This document shows, one piece after another, positions 17,250 through 29,546 of a stretch of DNA of 64,000 nucleotides. Within the stretch, counting starts at the first letter, position 1. The number at the start of each line of letters is the position of its first letter. A program made the position numbers and the translations under genes. The stretch comes from Pectobacterium carotovorum (lineage in GTDB: Bacteria; Pseudomonadota; Gammaproteobacteria; Enterobacterales; Enterobacteriaceae): NCBI RefSeq assembly GCF_900129615.1, contig NZ_FQWI01000001.1:1-64000 (forward strand), read 5' to 3'. The notes beneath the pieces were generated by a model. That model did no database searches and was not told the origin of the DNA. It saw only the letters and a list, made by a program, of their open reading frames with translations.

Positions 17250-18695
17250 TTAGCTCCCGTGCTGTTCAAGCTCGGCAAGGATCAACGTGGCAAGCCGCTC
17301 TGGTTCTGCCATCGTGGCGCAGTTGGTGAAACTGGCGAGTAGTGCGTTGTCACCGTTTCCTGATACAGCCCAACGTGATAGCGGTTGGACGGCAATCCCC
17401 TGAGCCAGCAAGCGGTCGGCAAGCAGCCGATCGTTTATGTTATCCGGCAGGCGTAACACTAAATGCATGCCGCCCGGCTGCGCGTCGATGTGTATACGAT
17501 CGCCTAAAATACCTTGTAGCGATGTGATGGTAGCGGTGCGGCGCTCGGCGTAAAGGCGTCGTGTACGCTGAATGTGCCGGGCAAAATGGCCTTCAGCGAT
17601 GAAGCTGGCAACGATAGACTGCGTCATGGTTGGTGATGCGGAAGCGAAGAAAATTCGGCTGATGTGTTCAAAGGTGGCAATCTGCGCCTGCGGTACAACC
17701 AAATAAGCCAACCGAATCCCCGGAAATAACACCTTGCTGAAGGTGCCCGCATACAGAACCCGCCCATTGCGATCCAGACTGGCGAGCGCTGGGAGCGGGC
17801 GACTGACGTAACGATATTCCCCATCATAATCATCCTCCACTACCCAGGCGTTCTGCTCGGTTGCCCACTGCAATAATGCCTGTCGCCGAGGGAGCGATAA
17901 CGACATCGACAAGGGACTTTGATGTGCGGGAGTGACAACGGCCATACTGGCGTCATTCGCCAGCGCAATGCCGCGCTCCACGTTAAGTCCTTCGCGATCG
18001 ACGGTTATCGGAACCGGGCATAAGCCAGATTGTGATAGCAACTGGCGAGTGGGGGGATAGCCGGGATCTTCAACCCAGACGCGCTGCCCGGATTTCAGCA
18101 AGGCTAGCGCTGCGAGTTGCAAATTAGCGCGCCAACCTGAGGTGATGAATACCTGATTTGCAGTACAGTCAATGCCACGTGCCACTTGCAGATAAGAGGC
18201 GATAGCGTTTCTTAGCGCTGGCAAGCCATAAGGTGCAGGGTAATCCCAATCCGGTAATTGCATGCTGCGAAGATAGCGTGCGCCCAGTCTAGCCCAGAGT
18301 TTGCGGGGAAAGGCATCAAAAGCGGGAACTCCCATTTGAAAGGGCAACAGTTGCGATGGACGCCACAGTATGTTCTGTTCATCATCTGGCGCTGAGGGGG
18401 ATATAGTCGCATCGGTAACGGGCGTTGGCGCTAAGGGTAAATCGGGATTCACAAGCGTTCCTGCTTGCCCGCGTGCCTGAAGATAACCTTCGGCAATCAG
18501 CAACGAGTAGGCCTGTTCTATTGTTCCGCGTGCGACGCCGAGCTCTTTTGCAAGCATACGTGCGGAAGGCAGACGGTCACCCGGAGATAATAGGCCTACG
18601 CTGATAGCCCGACGCACCCGCTCGTAAAGCTGGCGATAAAGCGGCGTACCTTCCTGAAAGGAAAGGGGGAAAAATAGGGGAGAGTCAGGCTTCAT
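17250..18695 (-). CDS. MocR/PdxR-type transcriptional regulator (GntR HTH fused to aminotransferase fold)
   Basis: The 481-residue protein has a GntR winged helix at about 10-80 (PLYRQLYERVRRAI, LPSARMLAKELGVARGTIEQAY). A linker leads to a class I aminotransferase-like domain at 115-481. PLP-site landmarks are VVEDDYDGEY near 285-294 and the Schiff-base lysine K321 in AGTFSK. MocR regulators use PLP or an amino-acid-PLP adduct as effector; known members control pyridoxal or GABA metabolism. Its target is not evident. The convergent AhpD-like gene is the natural candidate, or a divergent gene elsewhere. Confidence 0.88.
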   Translation of the reverse strand: MKPDSPLFFPLSFQEGTPLYRQLYERVRRAISVGLLSPGDRLPSARMLAKELGVARGTIEQAYSLLIAEGYLQARGQAGTLVNPDLPLAPTPVTDATISPSAPDDEQNILWRPSQLLPFQMGVPAFDAFPRKLWARLGARYLRSMQLPDWDYPAPYGLPALRNAIASYLQVARGIDCTANQVFITSGWRANLQLAALALLKSGQRVWVEDPGYPPTRQLLSQSGLCPVPITVDREGLNVERGIALANDASMAVVTPAHQSPLSMSLSLPRRQALLQWATEQNAWVVEDDYDGEYRYVSRPLPALASLDRNGRVLYAGTFSKVLFPGIRLAYLVVPQAQIATFEHISRIFFASASPTMTQSIVASFIAEGHFARHIQRTRRLYAERRTATITSLQGILGDRIHIDAQPGGMHLVLRLPDNINDRLLADRLLAQGIAVQPLSRWAVSGNGDNALLASFTNCATMAEPERLATLILAELEQHGS

Positions 18696-18750
18696 AGGCG
18701 GAATCCATGACGAGCAGGCTGTTGACCTTAAAACGGTTGCTCCCCAAAAA

Positions 18751-18779
18751 CAAAAGCCCTTGCCATGAAGGGAAGGGCT
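18751..18779 (-). terminator. terminator of infA
   Basis: Arms AGCCCTT (18755-18761) and AAGGGCT (18773-18779) are followed on the minus strand by TTTTGTTTTT. It lies 54 bases past the infA stop. Confidence 0.7.
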
Positions 18780-18832
18780 GGGGAGGGAGTCACATCCTCA
18801 TATATCGCTAATAATAGCGATGAGCGAACCGG

Positions 18833-19069
<237 letters not shown>

Positions 19070-19164
19070 CTACCTTTATTTTTTAACCGCAAGATAATGC
19101 CGAAAAACCGACATTATGTAAAGAAGCGTTCACGTTTGGGGCGTTATTTACACGGTTTCCTCTA

Positions 19165-19869
19165 TCACCATGTCGGTTCGGCGAGCTGTTGTGGTAGCCA
19201 ACAACCGTCATCGACGGCAATATCCTGCCACTGGAAAAGCAGTTGCAGAAAGCGGTCGCGGGGAATTTCACTTACGCCCAGTGACGCCGTATGGGAATTT
19301 AACACCTGACAATCAATCAAATGACCGCCGTGGCGAATAAAATGGTGCTGGAACGCCAGCAGTGCATATTTTGAGGCGTTATCCATGCGGCTGAACATTG
19401 ATTCACCGCAAAATAATCGCCCTTGTTCAATACCATATAACCCACCAACCAGTGCGCCATTGTGCCACACTTCGACGGAATGTGCTTTCCCAACCTGATG
19501 AAGCTGGCGATAAGCTGAAATTATGTCTGGCGTAATCCAGGTGCCATCATGATGTTCGTGCGCGCAGGCGTGGATGACATCATCAAATGCCTGATTGAGC
19601 GTGGCATGAAAAGTATGACGTTTTAGGAATTTTTTCATGCTGCGGCTGAGATGGAATTCACCGGGAAAGAGAACCGCACGCGGATTCGGAGACCACCATA
19701 AGATAGGTTCACCGGGGGAGTACCAAGGGAAAATGCCCTGTCGGTAAGCCGCTTTCAGTCTGGCAACGGAGAGATCGCCGCCAACGGCCAGCAGGCCGTT
19801 GGGGTCATCCAGCGCATGATTCGGATCAGGAAACTGAAGTGATTGAGACGATAGCTGGTATAGGCGCAT
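19165..19869 (-). CDS. aat: Aat, leucyl/phenylalanyl-tRNA-protein transferase
   Basis: This 234-residue enzyme adds Leu or Phe from aminoacyl-tRNA to proteins with N-terminal Arg or Lys, creating substrates for ClpS-ClpAP, which is encoded 3 kb away. Conserved parts are [60 protein letters not shown] and [16 protein letters not shown] chose the ATG at 19869 (MRLYQL). A TTG three codons upstream is also possible, and no strong Shine-Dalgarno decides between them. Confidence 0.94.
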   Translation of the reverse strand: MRLYQLSSQSLQFPDPNHALDDPNGLLAVGGDLSVARLKAAYRQGIFPWYSPGEPILWWSPNPRAVLFPGEFHLSRSMKKFLKRHTFHATLNQAFDDVIHACAHEHHDGTWITPDIISAYRQLHQVGKAHSVEVWHNGALVGGLYGIEQGRLFCGESMFSRMDNASKYALLAFQHHFIRHGGHLIDCQVLNSHTASLGVSEIPRDRFLQLLFQWQDIAVDDGCWLPQQLAEPTW

Positions 19870-19902
19870 ATTTTTCAAAGGTTGTGTTTCACTGAAATTG
19901 CC

Positions 19903-21642
19903 TTAAACGTGTTGGCGGAATTGCCAATAACGACCTTGCTGTGCCATTAAAGCCTGATGGCTGCCCTGTTCGATCACTTTGCCATCGTCCAAAATACAGA
20001 TGCGATCCATCGATTCTAAGCCGTATAGCCGATGAGTGATGACGATCAGCGTCTTATCGGCACAGTGCTGGCGGAGCAGTTGCAGGATACGCTTTTCGGT
20101 TTCTGCATCCAACCCTTCAGTAGGCTCATCCAATAGAACGAGCGGTGCGTCGTGTAATAAGGCACGTGCCAACGCGATACGGCGCTGCTCGCCACCGGAC
20201 AGCTGTCGACCGCCTTCTCCCAGCCAGGCATTCAGCCCTTCGTTTTCCAGCAGTTTTTCTAACCCAACTTGCTGTAATACCTCGGCCAGTTTTTCATCTC
20301 GTGCAGTCGGTGCTGCTAGCAGTAGGTTATCACGCAGCGTGGCGCTGAAAATATGCACGCGTTGTGGCACCACGCTCATCATGGCGCGGAGATCTTCTTC
20401 TCGCCAGTCGGCAAGGGGGTGACCATTCAGCGTAATGTCTCCGTATTCACAGTTCCATGCCCGAGTCAGCAATTGTAATAGCGTCGATTTCCCGCATCCG
20501 GTACGCCCCAGCAGCGCCAGATGCTCGCCCGGCTGAATGGAAAGAGTAATATTCTGTAGCACGGGCTGGGGTTGACCGGGATACGTGAAACCGACATGTG
20601 AGATGTCTAGCGCCGCCTCACGCGAGGTTTCTGGCCCATGCTCTGGGAACGTGACGTCAACGGGCTGGCGAATGATTTGATCGACCCGAGCCGCGGAGGC
20701 AATCACTTGTCCCATATGCTGGAAGGCCACCGTGACGGGAGCCAGCGCTTCGAAGGCGGCAAGCGAGGCGAACACAAACAGCGCAATCAATGCACCGGGC
20801 TGCGGATTACCACCAACGCCATTGGCTGCCAGCCACAGAATCAAAGTAACGGTCAGTCCGCTGCATAAAATCATCACCGCCTGAGACAGGCCGGTAAGGT
20901 TGGCCTGCTGACGCTGGCGACGCAGCCAGTTGATTTCCACCAGAGCCAACTGCTGACGGACGCGACTGAGTGCGCCGAAGACGGTGAGTTCCGCCTGACC
21001 TTGCAGCCAGGTCGTGAGCTGAAGGCGGTATTGTGCACGCAGCGCGGTCAAATCCTGCCCGATGCCGTTTCCTGCCCGATAAAAGATAATCGGCAGGCAC
21101 AGTAGCAGTACTAGCATAATGGCACCCAGCGTCAGAGCCAGTGAGGCATCAATGAAGCTCAGGCCGTAACAGACGATAAGAATGACGGCGAATGCGCTGA
21201 CGATGGGGGAAATCACGCGAAGATAGAGGTGGTCGAGCGTATCGACGTCCGCCACCAGCCGGTTTAGCAGTTCAGCCTGGCGAAATTGTGCCAGTCCACC
21301 CGGAGAGAGCGGCAGAATGCGAGAAAAAGTGAAAACACGTAAGCGCAGCAAAACGCGGAAGGTGGCATCGTGACTGACAACTCTTTCCCCGTAGCGCCCG
21401 GCCGTACGGGCGATAGCCGCACCCCGCACGCCAGCGGCGGGCAACATATAGTTAAAGGTGAGCAGCCCGACGATCCCCGCCAGCGCAGCACCCGCCAGAA
21501 ACCAGCCGGATAAGGCGAGTAGACCAATGCTGGCCAGCAACGTAGCAATGGCCAAGACCACGCCCAGACTCAAATACCAGAAGTGCTGACGATAAAGTGC
21601 CAGAAACGGTTTTAATACCTGCATCGTTTTCATCTGAGCCAT
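19903..21642 (-). CDS. cydC: CydC, glutathione/cysteine ABC exporter subunit
   Basis: This 579-residue half-transporter has six transmembrane helices (1-310) followed by an ABC ATPase: Walker A LLGRTGCGKST, signature LSGGEQRR, Walker B LVLLDEPTEGLD. With CydD it exports cysteine and glutathione to the periplasm and is needed for cytochrome bd and periplasmic c-type cytochrome assembly. The start at 21642 has GGAGG eight bases upstream and overlaps the cydD stop (TAATG), giving translational coupling. E. coli CydC begins six codons later. Confidence 0.95.
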   Translation of the reverse strand: MAQMKTMQVLKPFLALYRQHFWYLSLGVVLAIATLLASIGLLALSGWFLAGAALAGIVGLLTFNYMLPAAGVRGAAIARTAGRYGERVVSHDATFRVLLRLRVFTFSRILPLSPGGLAQFRQAELLNRLVADVDTLDHLYLRVISPIVSAFAVILIVCYGLSFIDASLALTLGAIMLVLLLCLPIIFYRAGNGIGQDLTALRAQYRLQLTTWLQGQAELTVFGALSRVRQQLALVEINWLRRQRQQANLTGLSQAVMILCSGLTVTLILWLAANGVGGNPQPGALIALFVFASLAAFEALAPVTVAFQHMGQVIASAARVDQIIRQPVDVTFPEHGPETSREAALDISHVGFTYPGQPQPVLQNITLSIQPGEHLALLGRTGCGKSTLLQLLTRAWNCEYGDITLNGHPLADWREEDLRAMMSVVPQRVHIFSATLRDNLLLAAPTARDEKLAEVLQQVGLEKLLENEGLNAWLGEGGRQLSGGEQRRIALARALLHDAPLVLLDEPTEGLDAETEKRILQLLRQHCADKTLIVITHRLYGLESMDRICILDDGKVIEQGSHQALMAQQGRYWQFRQHV

Positions 21643-23408
21643 TACAGCGCCTCCTGTCGTTGTGCCAGTAGCGTCGCGAAGGGACCCGCTTCGGCTCGGA
21701 GTGTTTGATAATCACCCTGTTGAACTAACTGAGCGCTGTCCATTACCCAGATCGCGTCATACTCGGCGATCTCGGTGAGCTGATGCGTGACCAGCAGTGT
21801 GGTCTGTGAACGTGCCGCGTCGTTCAGCGCCGTCATAACCAGCTCCTCACTATGAGCATCCAGGCTGGCTGACGGTTCATCCAGCAGCAGTAAGTTGCAA
21901 GGGTGAATGAGCGCACGAGCAACGGCGACGCGCTGTGCCTGCCCGACAGAAAGGCGTGCCGCACCGTCACCGACTGTCGTTTCCAGTCCTTGCGGGAGCT
22001 GCGGTAAAAATTCATGTACATACGCGCGCTCAATCGCATACTGCAATTCCAAGGGACTGGCCTGCGGGTTACCCAGTAGAATATTGCTGCGTAGCGTCTG
22101 TTCCGGCAAGTGAGGGTTTTGCCCGACCCAGCTTAACTGCTTACGCCATGATTCAGGCGTTAGCGTGTTCAATGCCTGACCGTTAACGGTGAGTGAACCG
22201 CGATAGGGCAGGAATCCCAGCAGGACATTCAGTAGTGAGCTTTTTCCTGCTCCGCTGAGACCGACCAGTGCGATGCGTTCACCTGCGCGAATATCGAACG
22301 TCAACGGTTGGGTCAGCGGTGTGCCATTTGGCGCGAGGACAACCAGGTTTTCCGCCCGGATAGTAATGGCGCTATCGCTGCTGAATTCTTGTGTGCCAAA
22401 GCCGACCGTCTCGCCTTCCTCTGACAGAAAAGTCACCAGCGATTCTGCTGCGCCGATAGCCTGAGCCTTGGCATGATAGAAGGTGCCCAAATCGCGTAAA
22501 GGCTGAAAGAATTCTGGAGCCAGAATCAATACGAGAAAGCCGGCGAAGAGCGTCACGCCCATGCCGTAATGACCAAAATCCAGTTCCCCGAGATAAGAGA
22601 AACCGAAATAGACGGCGACAACAGCGATTGAAATGGAGGCGAAAAACTCCAGCACGCCCGAAGAGAGAAACGCCATACGCAGCACTTCCATCGTGCGACT
22701 ACGGAAATCCTCGGAAGCATGACGGATTTGTTCGGTTTCAGCCTTGCCACGATGGAACAGACGTAGCGTTTCCATCCCGCGCAGGCGATCGAGGAAGTGT
22801 CCGCTCAGGCGCGCCAGCGCCAGAAAGTTACGTCGGTTGGCATCTGCCGCGCCCATGCCAACCAGCGCCATAAAAAGCGGGATGAGCGGAGCGGTTAGAA
22901 ACAGAATCAGACCCGCAGCCCAGTTGAGCGGGAAAATCGTGATCAAGATAAGCAGCGGGATCAGCGCGGCAAGATACATCTGCGGCAGGTAGCGGGCGTA
23001 ATAATCCTGCATGTCATCAACCTGCTCAAGAATCATCGTTGCCCAACTGCCCGCGGGTTTGCCCTGTACCCAGGCAGGGCCAAGCTGTTGCAATCTATCC
23101 AGTACCAGCTTACGAATTTGTTGTCGAACGGCTTGTCCGCAAAGAAAACCAACACGCTCGCGTAACACACTGTTGAGTGCGCGCAGAATAAATGTGGCAA
23201 TCAGCAGAAGGAAAGGAGTGAGCAGGGATTCGCGCGTGGCATGCTCGATGATCAAGGCATGAAGCAGCGTCGCTAACAGCCAGGCTTGCGCCACGATTAA
23301 CGCACCGCTCAGGAATCCAAGCAGTAGTGAAATCCGTAGCCAACGTTGCGCCAACTTACTCTGCTGTTTCAGCCAGGCGGTCAGTTCTTGCTGTCGGGTT
23401 TTTTTCAT
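21642..23408 (-). CDS. cydD: CydD, glutathione/cysteine ABC exporter subunit
   Basis: This 588-residue partner of CydC has an N-terminal membrane domain (about 1-320) and a C-terminal ATPase (Walker A GLSGAGKSS, signature LSVGQAQR, Walker B LLLLDEPSASLD). The second residue of the signature is Val instead of the usual Ser/Gly variants; E. coli CydD has the same LSVGQ. It is the first gene of cydDC, downstream of and codirectional with trxB but separated by a terminator and 237 bases. Confidence 0.95.
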   Translation of the reverse strand: MKKTRQQELTAWLKQQSKLAQRWLRISLLLGFLSGALIVAQAWLLATLLHALIIEHATRESLLTPFLLLIATFILRALNSVLRERVGFLCGQAVRQQIRKLVLDRLQQLGPAWVQGKPAGSWATMILEQVDDMQDYYARYLPQMYLAALIPLLILITIFPLNWAAGLILFLTAPLIPLFMALVGMGAADANRRNFLALARLSGHFLDRLRGMETLRLFHRGKAETEQIRHASEDFRSRTMEVLRMAFLSSGVLEFFASISIAVVAVYFGFSYLGELDFGHYGMGVTLFAGFLVLILAPEFFQPLRDLGTFYHAKAQAIGAAESLVTFLSEEGETVGFGTQEFSSDSAITIRAENLVVLAPNGTPLTQPLTFDIRAGERIALVGLSGAGKSSLLNVLLGFLPYRGSLTVNGQALNTLTPESWRKQLSWVGQNPHLPEQTLRSNILLGNPQASPLELQYAIERAYVHEFLPQLPQGLETTVGDGAARLSVGQAQRVAVARALIHPCNLLLLDEPSASLDAHSEELVMTALNDAARSQTTLLVTHQLTEIAEYDAIWVMDSAQLVQQGDYQTLRAEAGPFATLLAQRQEAL

Positions 23409-23603
23409 CAGGCACCAGTTCGTTATATTGCAGAAACGGGCTTAACAGAAAATAACTCTCATGTAACTGTTAGTTAACAAAATTATCTTCTATCACGCAG
23501 AATGAGGCCATGTTACCGCGACAAGGACGCGCTGCAAACGAAAAGGAGAAGGGAAATGGGTGAGGCGATCAATTTTTGTGTTGCGGAAGGAAAACCAGAA
23601 GGA

Positions 23604-23633
23604 AGAAAACGGAACGGCTATTGCCGCTCCGTT
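23604..23633 (-). terminator. terminator of trxB
   Basis: Stem AACGGAACGGC (23608-23618) with GCCGCTCCGTT (23623-23633), one mismatch, loop TATT, followed on the minus strand by TTTTC. It lies 12 bases past the trxB stop. Confidence 0.75.
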
Positions 23634-23645
23634 ATCAGTACACTC

Positions 23646-25193
<1,548 letters not shown>

Positions 25194-25688
25194 ATGGTAG
25201 ACACTAAAAAACGGCCAGGCAAAGATCTCGATCGTATTGATCGTAACATCCTGAACGAATTGCAAAAAGATGGACGTATTTCCAATGTCGAGCTTTCCAA
25301 ACGTGTTGGGCTGTCGCCAACGCCTTGTCTGGAACGTGTACGTCGTCTGGAAAGACAGGGCTTCATTAACGGCTACACAGCGCTGCTAAACCCGCATTAT
25401 CTGGATGCGTCACTGCTGGTTTTTGTTGAAATAACGCTAAACCGCGGCGCGCCTGATGTATTTGAACAGTTCAATGCTGCGGTGCAGAAACTGGAAGAAA
25501 TTCAGGAATGTCATCTGGTTTCCGGTGATTTTGACTACCTGTTGAAAACGCGTGTGCCAGACATGTCCGCTTACCGTAAGCTCCTGGGTGAAACGCTGCT
25601 GCGTTTGCCGGGTGTAAACGACACCCGTACCTACGTGGTGATGGAAGAAGTGAAGCAAAGCAACCGTCTGGTCATTAAGACGCGATAA
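25194..25688 (+). CDS. lrp: Lrp, leucine-responsive global regulator
   Basis: The 164-residue protein is nearly identical to E. coli Lrp. It has an N-terminal helix-turn-helix (LDRIDRNILNELQKDGRISNVELSKRVGLSPTP), a hinge and a C-terminal RAM effector domain (CHLVSGDFDYLLKTRV). It acts as octamers and hexadecamers that control amino-acid metabolism, transport and pili. No strong Shine-Dalgarno is seen; an AGAGA run precedes the ATG. Confidence 0.97.
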   Translation: MVDTKKRPGKDLDRIDRNILNELQKDGRISNVELSKRVGLSPTPCLERVRRLERQGFINGYTALLNPHYLDASLLVFVEITLNRGAPDVFEQFNAAVQKLEEIQECHLVSGDFDYLLKTRVPDMSAYRKLLGETLLRLPGVNDTRTYVVMEEVKQSNRLVIKTR

Positions 25689-25746
25689 ACGTGTGGGTGC
25701 AAAACCCGATAAATTCAGCTACACTCCTGTGAATTTATACAGTCCC

Positions 25747-25770
25747 AGCGCCGGGTTTTCTCGGCGCTTT
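25747..25770 (+). terminator. hairpin between lrp and ftsK
   Basis: Arms AGCGCCG (25747-25753) and CGGCGCT (25762-25768) with an 8-base loop are followed by only three T. It is a short terminator candidate for lrp. Confidence 0.6.
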
Positions 25771-25802
25771 GTCATAAACCTTACAGGCCCCTGGAGAGAC
25801 TC

Positions 25803-28800
25803 TTGAGCCAGGAATATACAGAAGATAAAGACGTTACCCTGAAAAAACTCAGTGGAACACGTCGTTTGCTTGAAGCGATTTTAATCGTTGTGGCACTTTT
25901 TGCGGTTTATCTTAGTGTCGCACTACTCAGTTTCAGCCCCTCCGACCCCAGTTGGTCACAGACTGCATGGCATGAACCTATTCACAACCTTGGTGGTGTA
26001 GCAGGTGCATGGCTGGCGGATACGCTGTTCTTTATTTTTGGTGTGCTGGCCTACGCCATTCCACCGATTATGTTATCCCTGTGCTGGGCGGCTTTCCGTC
26101 AGCGCGATAACCAACAATCTATTGAATATTTTACCTTTTCACTTCGCCTGATTGGGACATTGGCGCTGATCCTGACCTCTTGCGGTTTGGCTGCGTTGAA
26201 TATTGACGATCTCTACTACTTTGCTTCCGGTGGTGTCTTGGGAAGCCTGTTGAGCAGCTCAATGATCCCACGTTTCAACAGCATGGGCGCGACGCTGATT
26301 CTGCTGTGCGTGTGGGGCGCAGGGTTAACGCTGTTTACCGGCTGGTCATGGTTAACGATCGCTGAAAAAATTGGCGCGGGTGTCTTGGGGTGTTTGACGT
26401 TTATGTCAAACCGTTCACGCCACGATGAGGACTACCGCGAAGAACACGATCGTGAAGAAGATGAACGTGATGTGCTTAACCTGCGCCACGATGAGGCGTC
26501 GGGTGAGGTAGGAACACAACAGCGTGATGATGATGACGTCCTGTTTTCTGCGCCTTACGTGGCTGATGCGGTAAACGACACGGCGTCAGGCACTGAGATA
26601 GTTGAGTCATCACCGTTAGCTGAGAACGCGCCGACAGCGACACAACCGGCGATCTCCGCTGAAACGCCAGTGACAGCGTCAACATTGCCTGATGTGGCAA
26701 CGCCTGATTCCACATTATCAGGAGCCGCATTCTCTGGTTCATCGTCTGGCTCTGGTTCATCGTCTGGCGTTGTGCCGCCCGTTACCCCATCTGCGATTGA
26801 TTCGACGCCGTCGCTAAATCCACCGCTGTATTCGTTTGAAATCCCTGAAACGCCAGCGATCGCAACCTCTCCTGAGCTCCATAGTAGTGCGTATGTACCT
26901 TACGGAAATAGTTACGGAGAGAGTACTGTACCGCCGATTGTCACGGCACCCGTGGTTCAACCGTTTGCTGAGCCACCACAGCTTGCGCGTGATACGGATT
27001 CCAATGCGAATAACACCTTTATGCCTGCGTTCAGTGCCGATGGGGATGATAACCCGCAGATTAAACGCGGCGTAGGACCGGAACTGCCGCGTCCTAATCC
27101 GGTACGTATTCCTACTCGCCGCGAACTGGCGTCATACGGAATCAAACTGCCGTCGCAGCGGCTGGCTGAAGAGCAAGCAAGGTTGCAGGCGCAGAGCGGT
27201 AGTGCAGAAACGGAATTGGCGAATGATGTGTATCAGGAAGAGACGCCGGATGACATCGCCCAGCAGGAAGCGGCATTGCAGCAAGCGTATCTGGATCAGC
27301 AACGTCAGCGTTACGGTGATGAGTACCCGTTACAGGAAGACGATGAAGACGCGCGTCTGCAAGCCCAGCTAGCCAGAGACTTCGCTGCACAGCAGCAGTC
27401 ACGTTATGACGCCAGCGCATTGCAGCACGATGAGGAAATCCCTGCTCCGGTAGCGCCGCCTGTGGTCAGTGCGCCCGTTCAGCCAAATCCTGTCACATCG
27501 CATAACGCTTTTTCATTCTCGCCGTTTAGTGCGGAGAGTGAGCGCGAGCCTGAACCGCATACGTTCAGTGAGTCCACCTATTCGCAGCCGTCCTACCGTG
27601 CTGAACCCGAGCTTCCGCCGATGCATGCTGGTGAAGATGGGGATGATGACGATGAGCGCAATCCGTTGACGTTTAGTCAGCCAGCGCAACCGACGTCAGC
27701 GCCTGTTGAGTCCGTGAAACAGGAAACGGTGGCTACACCAACGCATCATCCGGCAATGGATGGTTTGATTCACCCGTTCCTGATGCGTAACGAACAGCCG
27801 TTGCAGAAACCGACGACGCCGCTGCCAACGCTGGATTTGTTGACTCCACCGCCGGCTAGCGAAGCGCCTGTTGATAATTTCGCATTGGAACAGACGGCGC
27901 GACTGATTGAAGCACGTCTGGCTGATTTCCGGGTAAAAGCCGATGTGGTCGATCATTCTCCTGGGCCGGTGATCACACGGTTTGAATTGGATCTGGCACC
28001 GGGTGTTAAAGCGGCACGTATCTCGAATCTGTCGCGCGATTTGGCACGCTCACTGTCGGTTGTCGCAGTACGTATTGTTGAGGTTATCCCAGGCCGACCT
28101 TACGTCGGGCTGGAATTGCCGAACGCGCATCGTCAGACGGTTTATCTGCGAGAAGTACTGGACTGCGATCAGTTCCGGGATAATCCATCACCGCTGTCGA
28201 TTGTGCTGGGTAAAGATATTGCGGGCGAGCCTGTCGTTGCCGATTTAGCGAAAATGCCACACCTGCTGGTTGCTGGTACGACGGGGTCGGGTAAATCGGT
28301 CGGCGTCAACGCCATGATCATCAGTATGTTGTATAAAGCCACGCCGGAAGACGTACGCTTTATCATGATTGACCCGAAAATGCTGGAGCTCTCGGTGTAC
28401 GAAGGCATTCCGCATTTGTTGACGGAAGTCGTGACCGACATGAAAGATGCGGCCAATGCCCTACGCTGGTGTGTCGGTGAAATGGAACGCCGCTACAAGC
28501 TGATGTCAGCGCTTGGCGTACGTAATCTGGCGGGATACAACGAACGGGTAATGACCGCAAATGCAATGGGTCGTCCGATCCCCGATCCGTTCTGGAAGCC
28601 GGGTGACAGTATGGATATGACGCCGCCAGTACTGGAAAAACTGCCGTATATTGTTGTGATGGTCGATGAATTTGCTGACCTGATGATGGCGGTGGGTAAG
28701 AAAGTTGAAGAACTGATTGCCCGATTGGCGCAAAAAGCGCGTGCGGCGGGGATTCATCTGGTGCTGGCGACGCAGCGTCCTTCCGTTGATGTCATCACCG

Positions 28801-29297
28801 GGTTGATCAAGGCAAATATTCCGACGCGTATCGCGTTTACCGTTTCCAGCAAGATCGACTCACGAACTATCCTCGATCAAGGTGGCGCGGAGTCGCTATT
28901 GGGGATGGGGGATATGCTGTATATGGCACCTAACTCCTCGATACCTGTCCGTGTTCATGGCGCTTTTGTGCGCGATGAGGAAGTTCACGCCGTCGTTCAG
29001 GACTGGAAAGCGCGCGGTCGCCCTCAATATATCGATAATATTGTCAGCGGTGGCGACGATGCTGAAGGCGGAAGCCTCGGTCTTGATGGCGATGAAGAAC
29101 TCGATCCGCTATTCGATCAGGCGGTAGAGTTTGTGGTCGATAAGCGGCGTGCATCCATCTCTGGCGTACAGCGTCAGTTCCGAATCGGTTATAACCGTGC
29201 CGCGCGAATCGTTGAGCAAATGGAGGCGCAGGGTATCGTCAGCTCCCCAGGACACAACGGTAACCGCGAGGTATTGGCTCCTCCATCGATGGAATAA
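25803..29297 (+). CDS. ftsK: FtsK, DNA translocase and divisome protein
   Basis: This 1164-residue septal protein pumps chromosomal DNA to dif and activates XerCD. The N-terminal 200 residues hold four transmembrane helices. A Pro/Gln/Ser/Glu-rich linker of roughly 450 residues follows. The motor has Walker [10 protein letters not shown] near 824 and Walker [13 protein letters not shown] near 950. The KOPS-reading gamma winged helix is at the end (about 1100-1164, [17 protein letters not shown]). The start is TTG, with a GGAGA-type site upstream. E. coli FtsK has 1329 residues; the difference is in the linker, which contains an exact 18-bp tandem duplication here. Confidence 0.96.
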   Translation: MSQEYTEDKDVTLKKLSGTRRLLEAILIVVALFAVYLSVALLSFSPSDPSWSQTAWHEPIHNLGGVAGAWLADTLFFIFGVLAYAIPPIMLSLCWAAFRQRDNQQSIEYFTFSLRLIGTLALILTSCGLAALNIDDLYYFASGGVLGSLLSSSMIPRFNSMGATLILLCVWGAGLTLFTGWSWLTIAEKIGAGVLGCLTFMSNRSRHDEDYREEHDREEDERDVLNLRHDEASGEVGTQQRDDDDVLFSAPYVADAVNDTASGTEIVESSPLAENAPTATQPAISAETPVTASTLPDVATPDSTLSGAAFSGSSSGSGSSSGVVPPVTPSAIDSTPSLNPPLYSFEIPETPAIATSPELHSSAYVPYGNSYGESTVPPIVTAPVVQPFAEPPQLARDTDSNANNTFMPAFSADGDDNPQIKRGVGPELPRPNPVRIPTRRELASYGIKLPSQRLAEEQARLQAQSGSAETELANDVYQEETPDDIAQQEAALQQAYLDQQRQRYGDEYPLQEDDEDARLQAQLARDFAAQQQSRYDASALQHDEEIPAPVAPPVVSAPVQPNPVTSHNAFSFSPFSAESEREPEPHTFSESTYSQPSYRAEPELPPMHAGEDGDDDDERNPLTFSQPAQPTSAPVESVKQETVATPTHHPAMDGLIHPFLMRNEQPLQKPTTPLPTLDLLTPPPASEAPVDNFALEQTARLIEARLADFRVKADVVDHSPGPVITRFELDLAPGVKAARISNLSRDLARSLSVVAVRIVEVIPGRPYVGLELPNAHRQTVYLREVLDCDQFRDNPSPLSIVLGKDIAGEPVVADLAKMPHLLVAGTTGSGKSVGVNAMIISMLYKATPEDVRFIMIDPKMLELSVYEGIPHLLTEVVTDMKDAANALRWCVGEMERRYKLMSALGVRNLAGYNERVMTANAMGRPIPDPFWKPGDSMDMTPPVLEKLPYIVVMVDEFADLMMAVGKKVEELIARLAQKARAAGIHLVLATQRPSVDVITGLIKANIPTRIAFTVSSKIDSRTILDQGGAESLLGMGDMLYMAPNSSIPVRVHGAFVRDEEVHAVVQDWKARGRPQYIDNIVSGGDDAEGGSLGLDGDEELDPLFDQAVEFVVDKRRASISGVQRQFRIGYNRAARIVEQMEAQGIVSSPGHNGNREVLAPPSME
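26733..26768 (+). repeat. perfect 18-bp tandem duplication inside ftsK
   Basis: tctggttcatcgtctggc occurs twice without a gap (26733-26750, 26751-26768), in frame, encoding SGSSSG twice (residues 311-322 of the FtsK linker). The copies are identical, which suggests recent slippage. Confidence 0.85.
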
Positions 29298-29327
29298 GCA
29301 TGCTGTACTGATTGACGTCACTCCACG

Positions 29328-29353
29328 ATAAGGGCTGCGCGAGCAGCCCTTAT
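29328..29353 (+). terminator. hairpin after ftsK
   Basis: An 11-bp perfect stem, ATAAGGGCTGC (29328-29338) with GCAGCCCTTAT (29343-29353), and loop GCGA lie 30 bases after the ftsK stop. No T run follows. Confidence 0.55.
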
Positions 29354-29546
29354 GCAAAGAAGCGTAAAAGCGGCAATAAGCAGATAATTCACCTATCACC
29401 GTCCGAGTGGGTTCAGATAACATAGATCTATAGATAACGTAGCTCGACGAATAACACCGATCTGTAAAGAACATAGGCGCTAGGCAAAGCGTCTGACCTC
29501 GATAGATGAAGGTTCGTTATATTAAGAAATTCAAAGGATTATGCGT

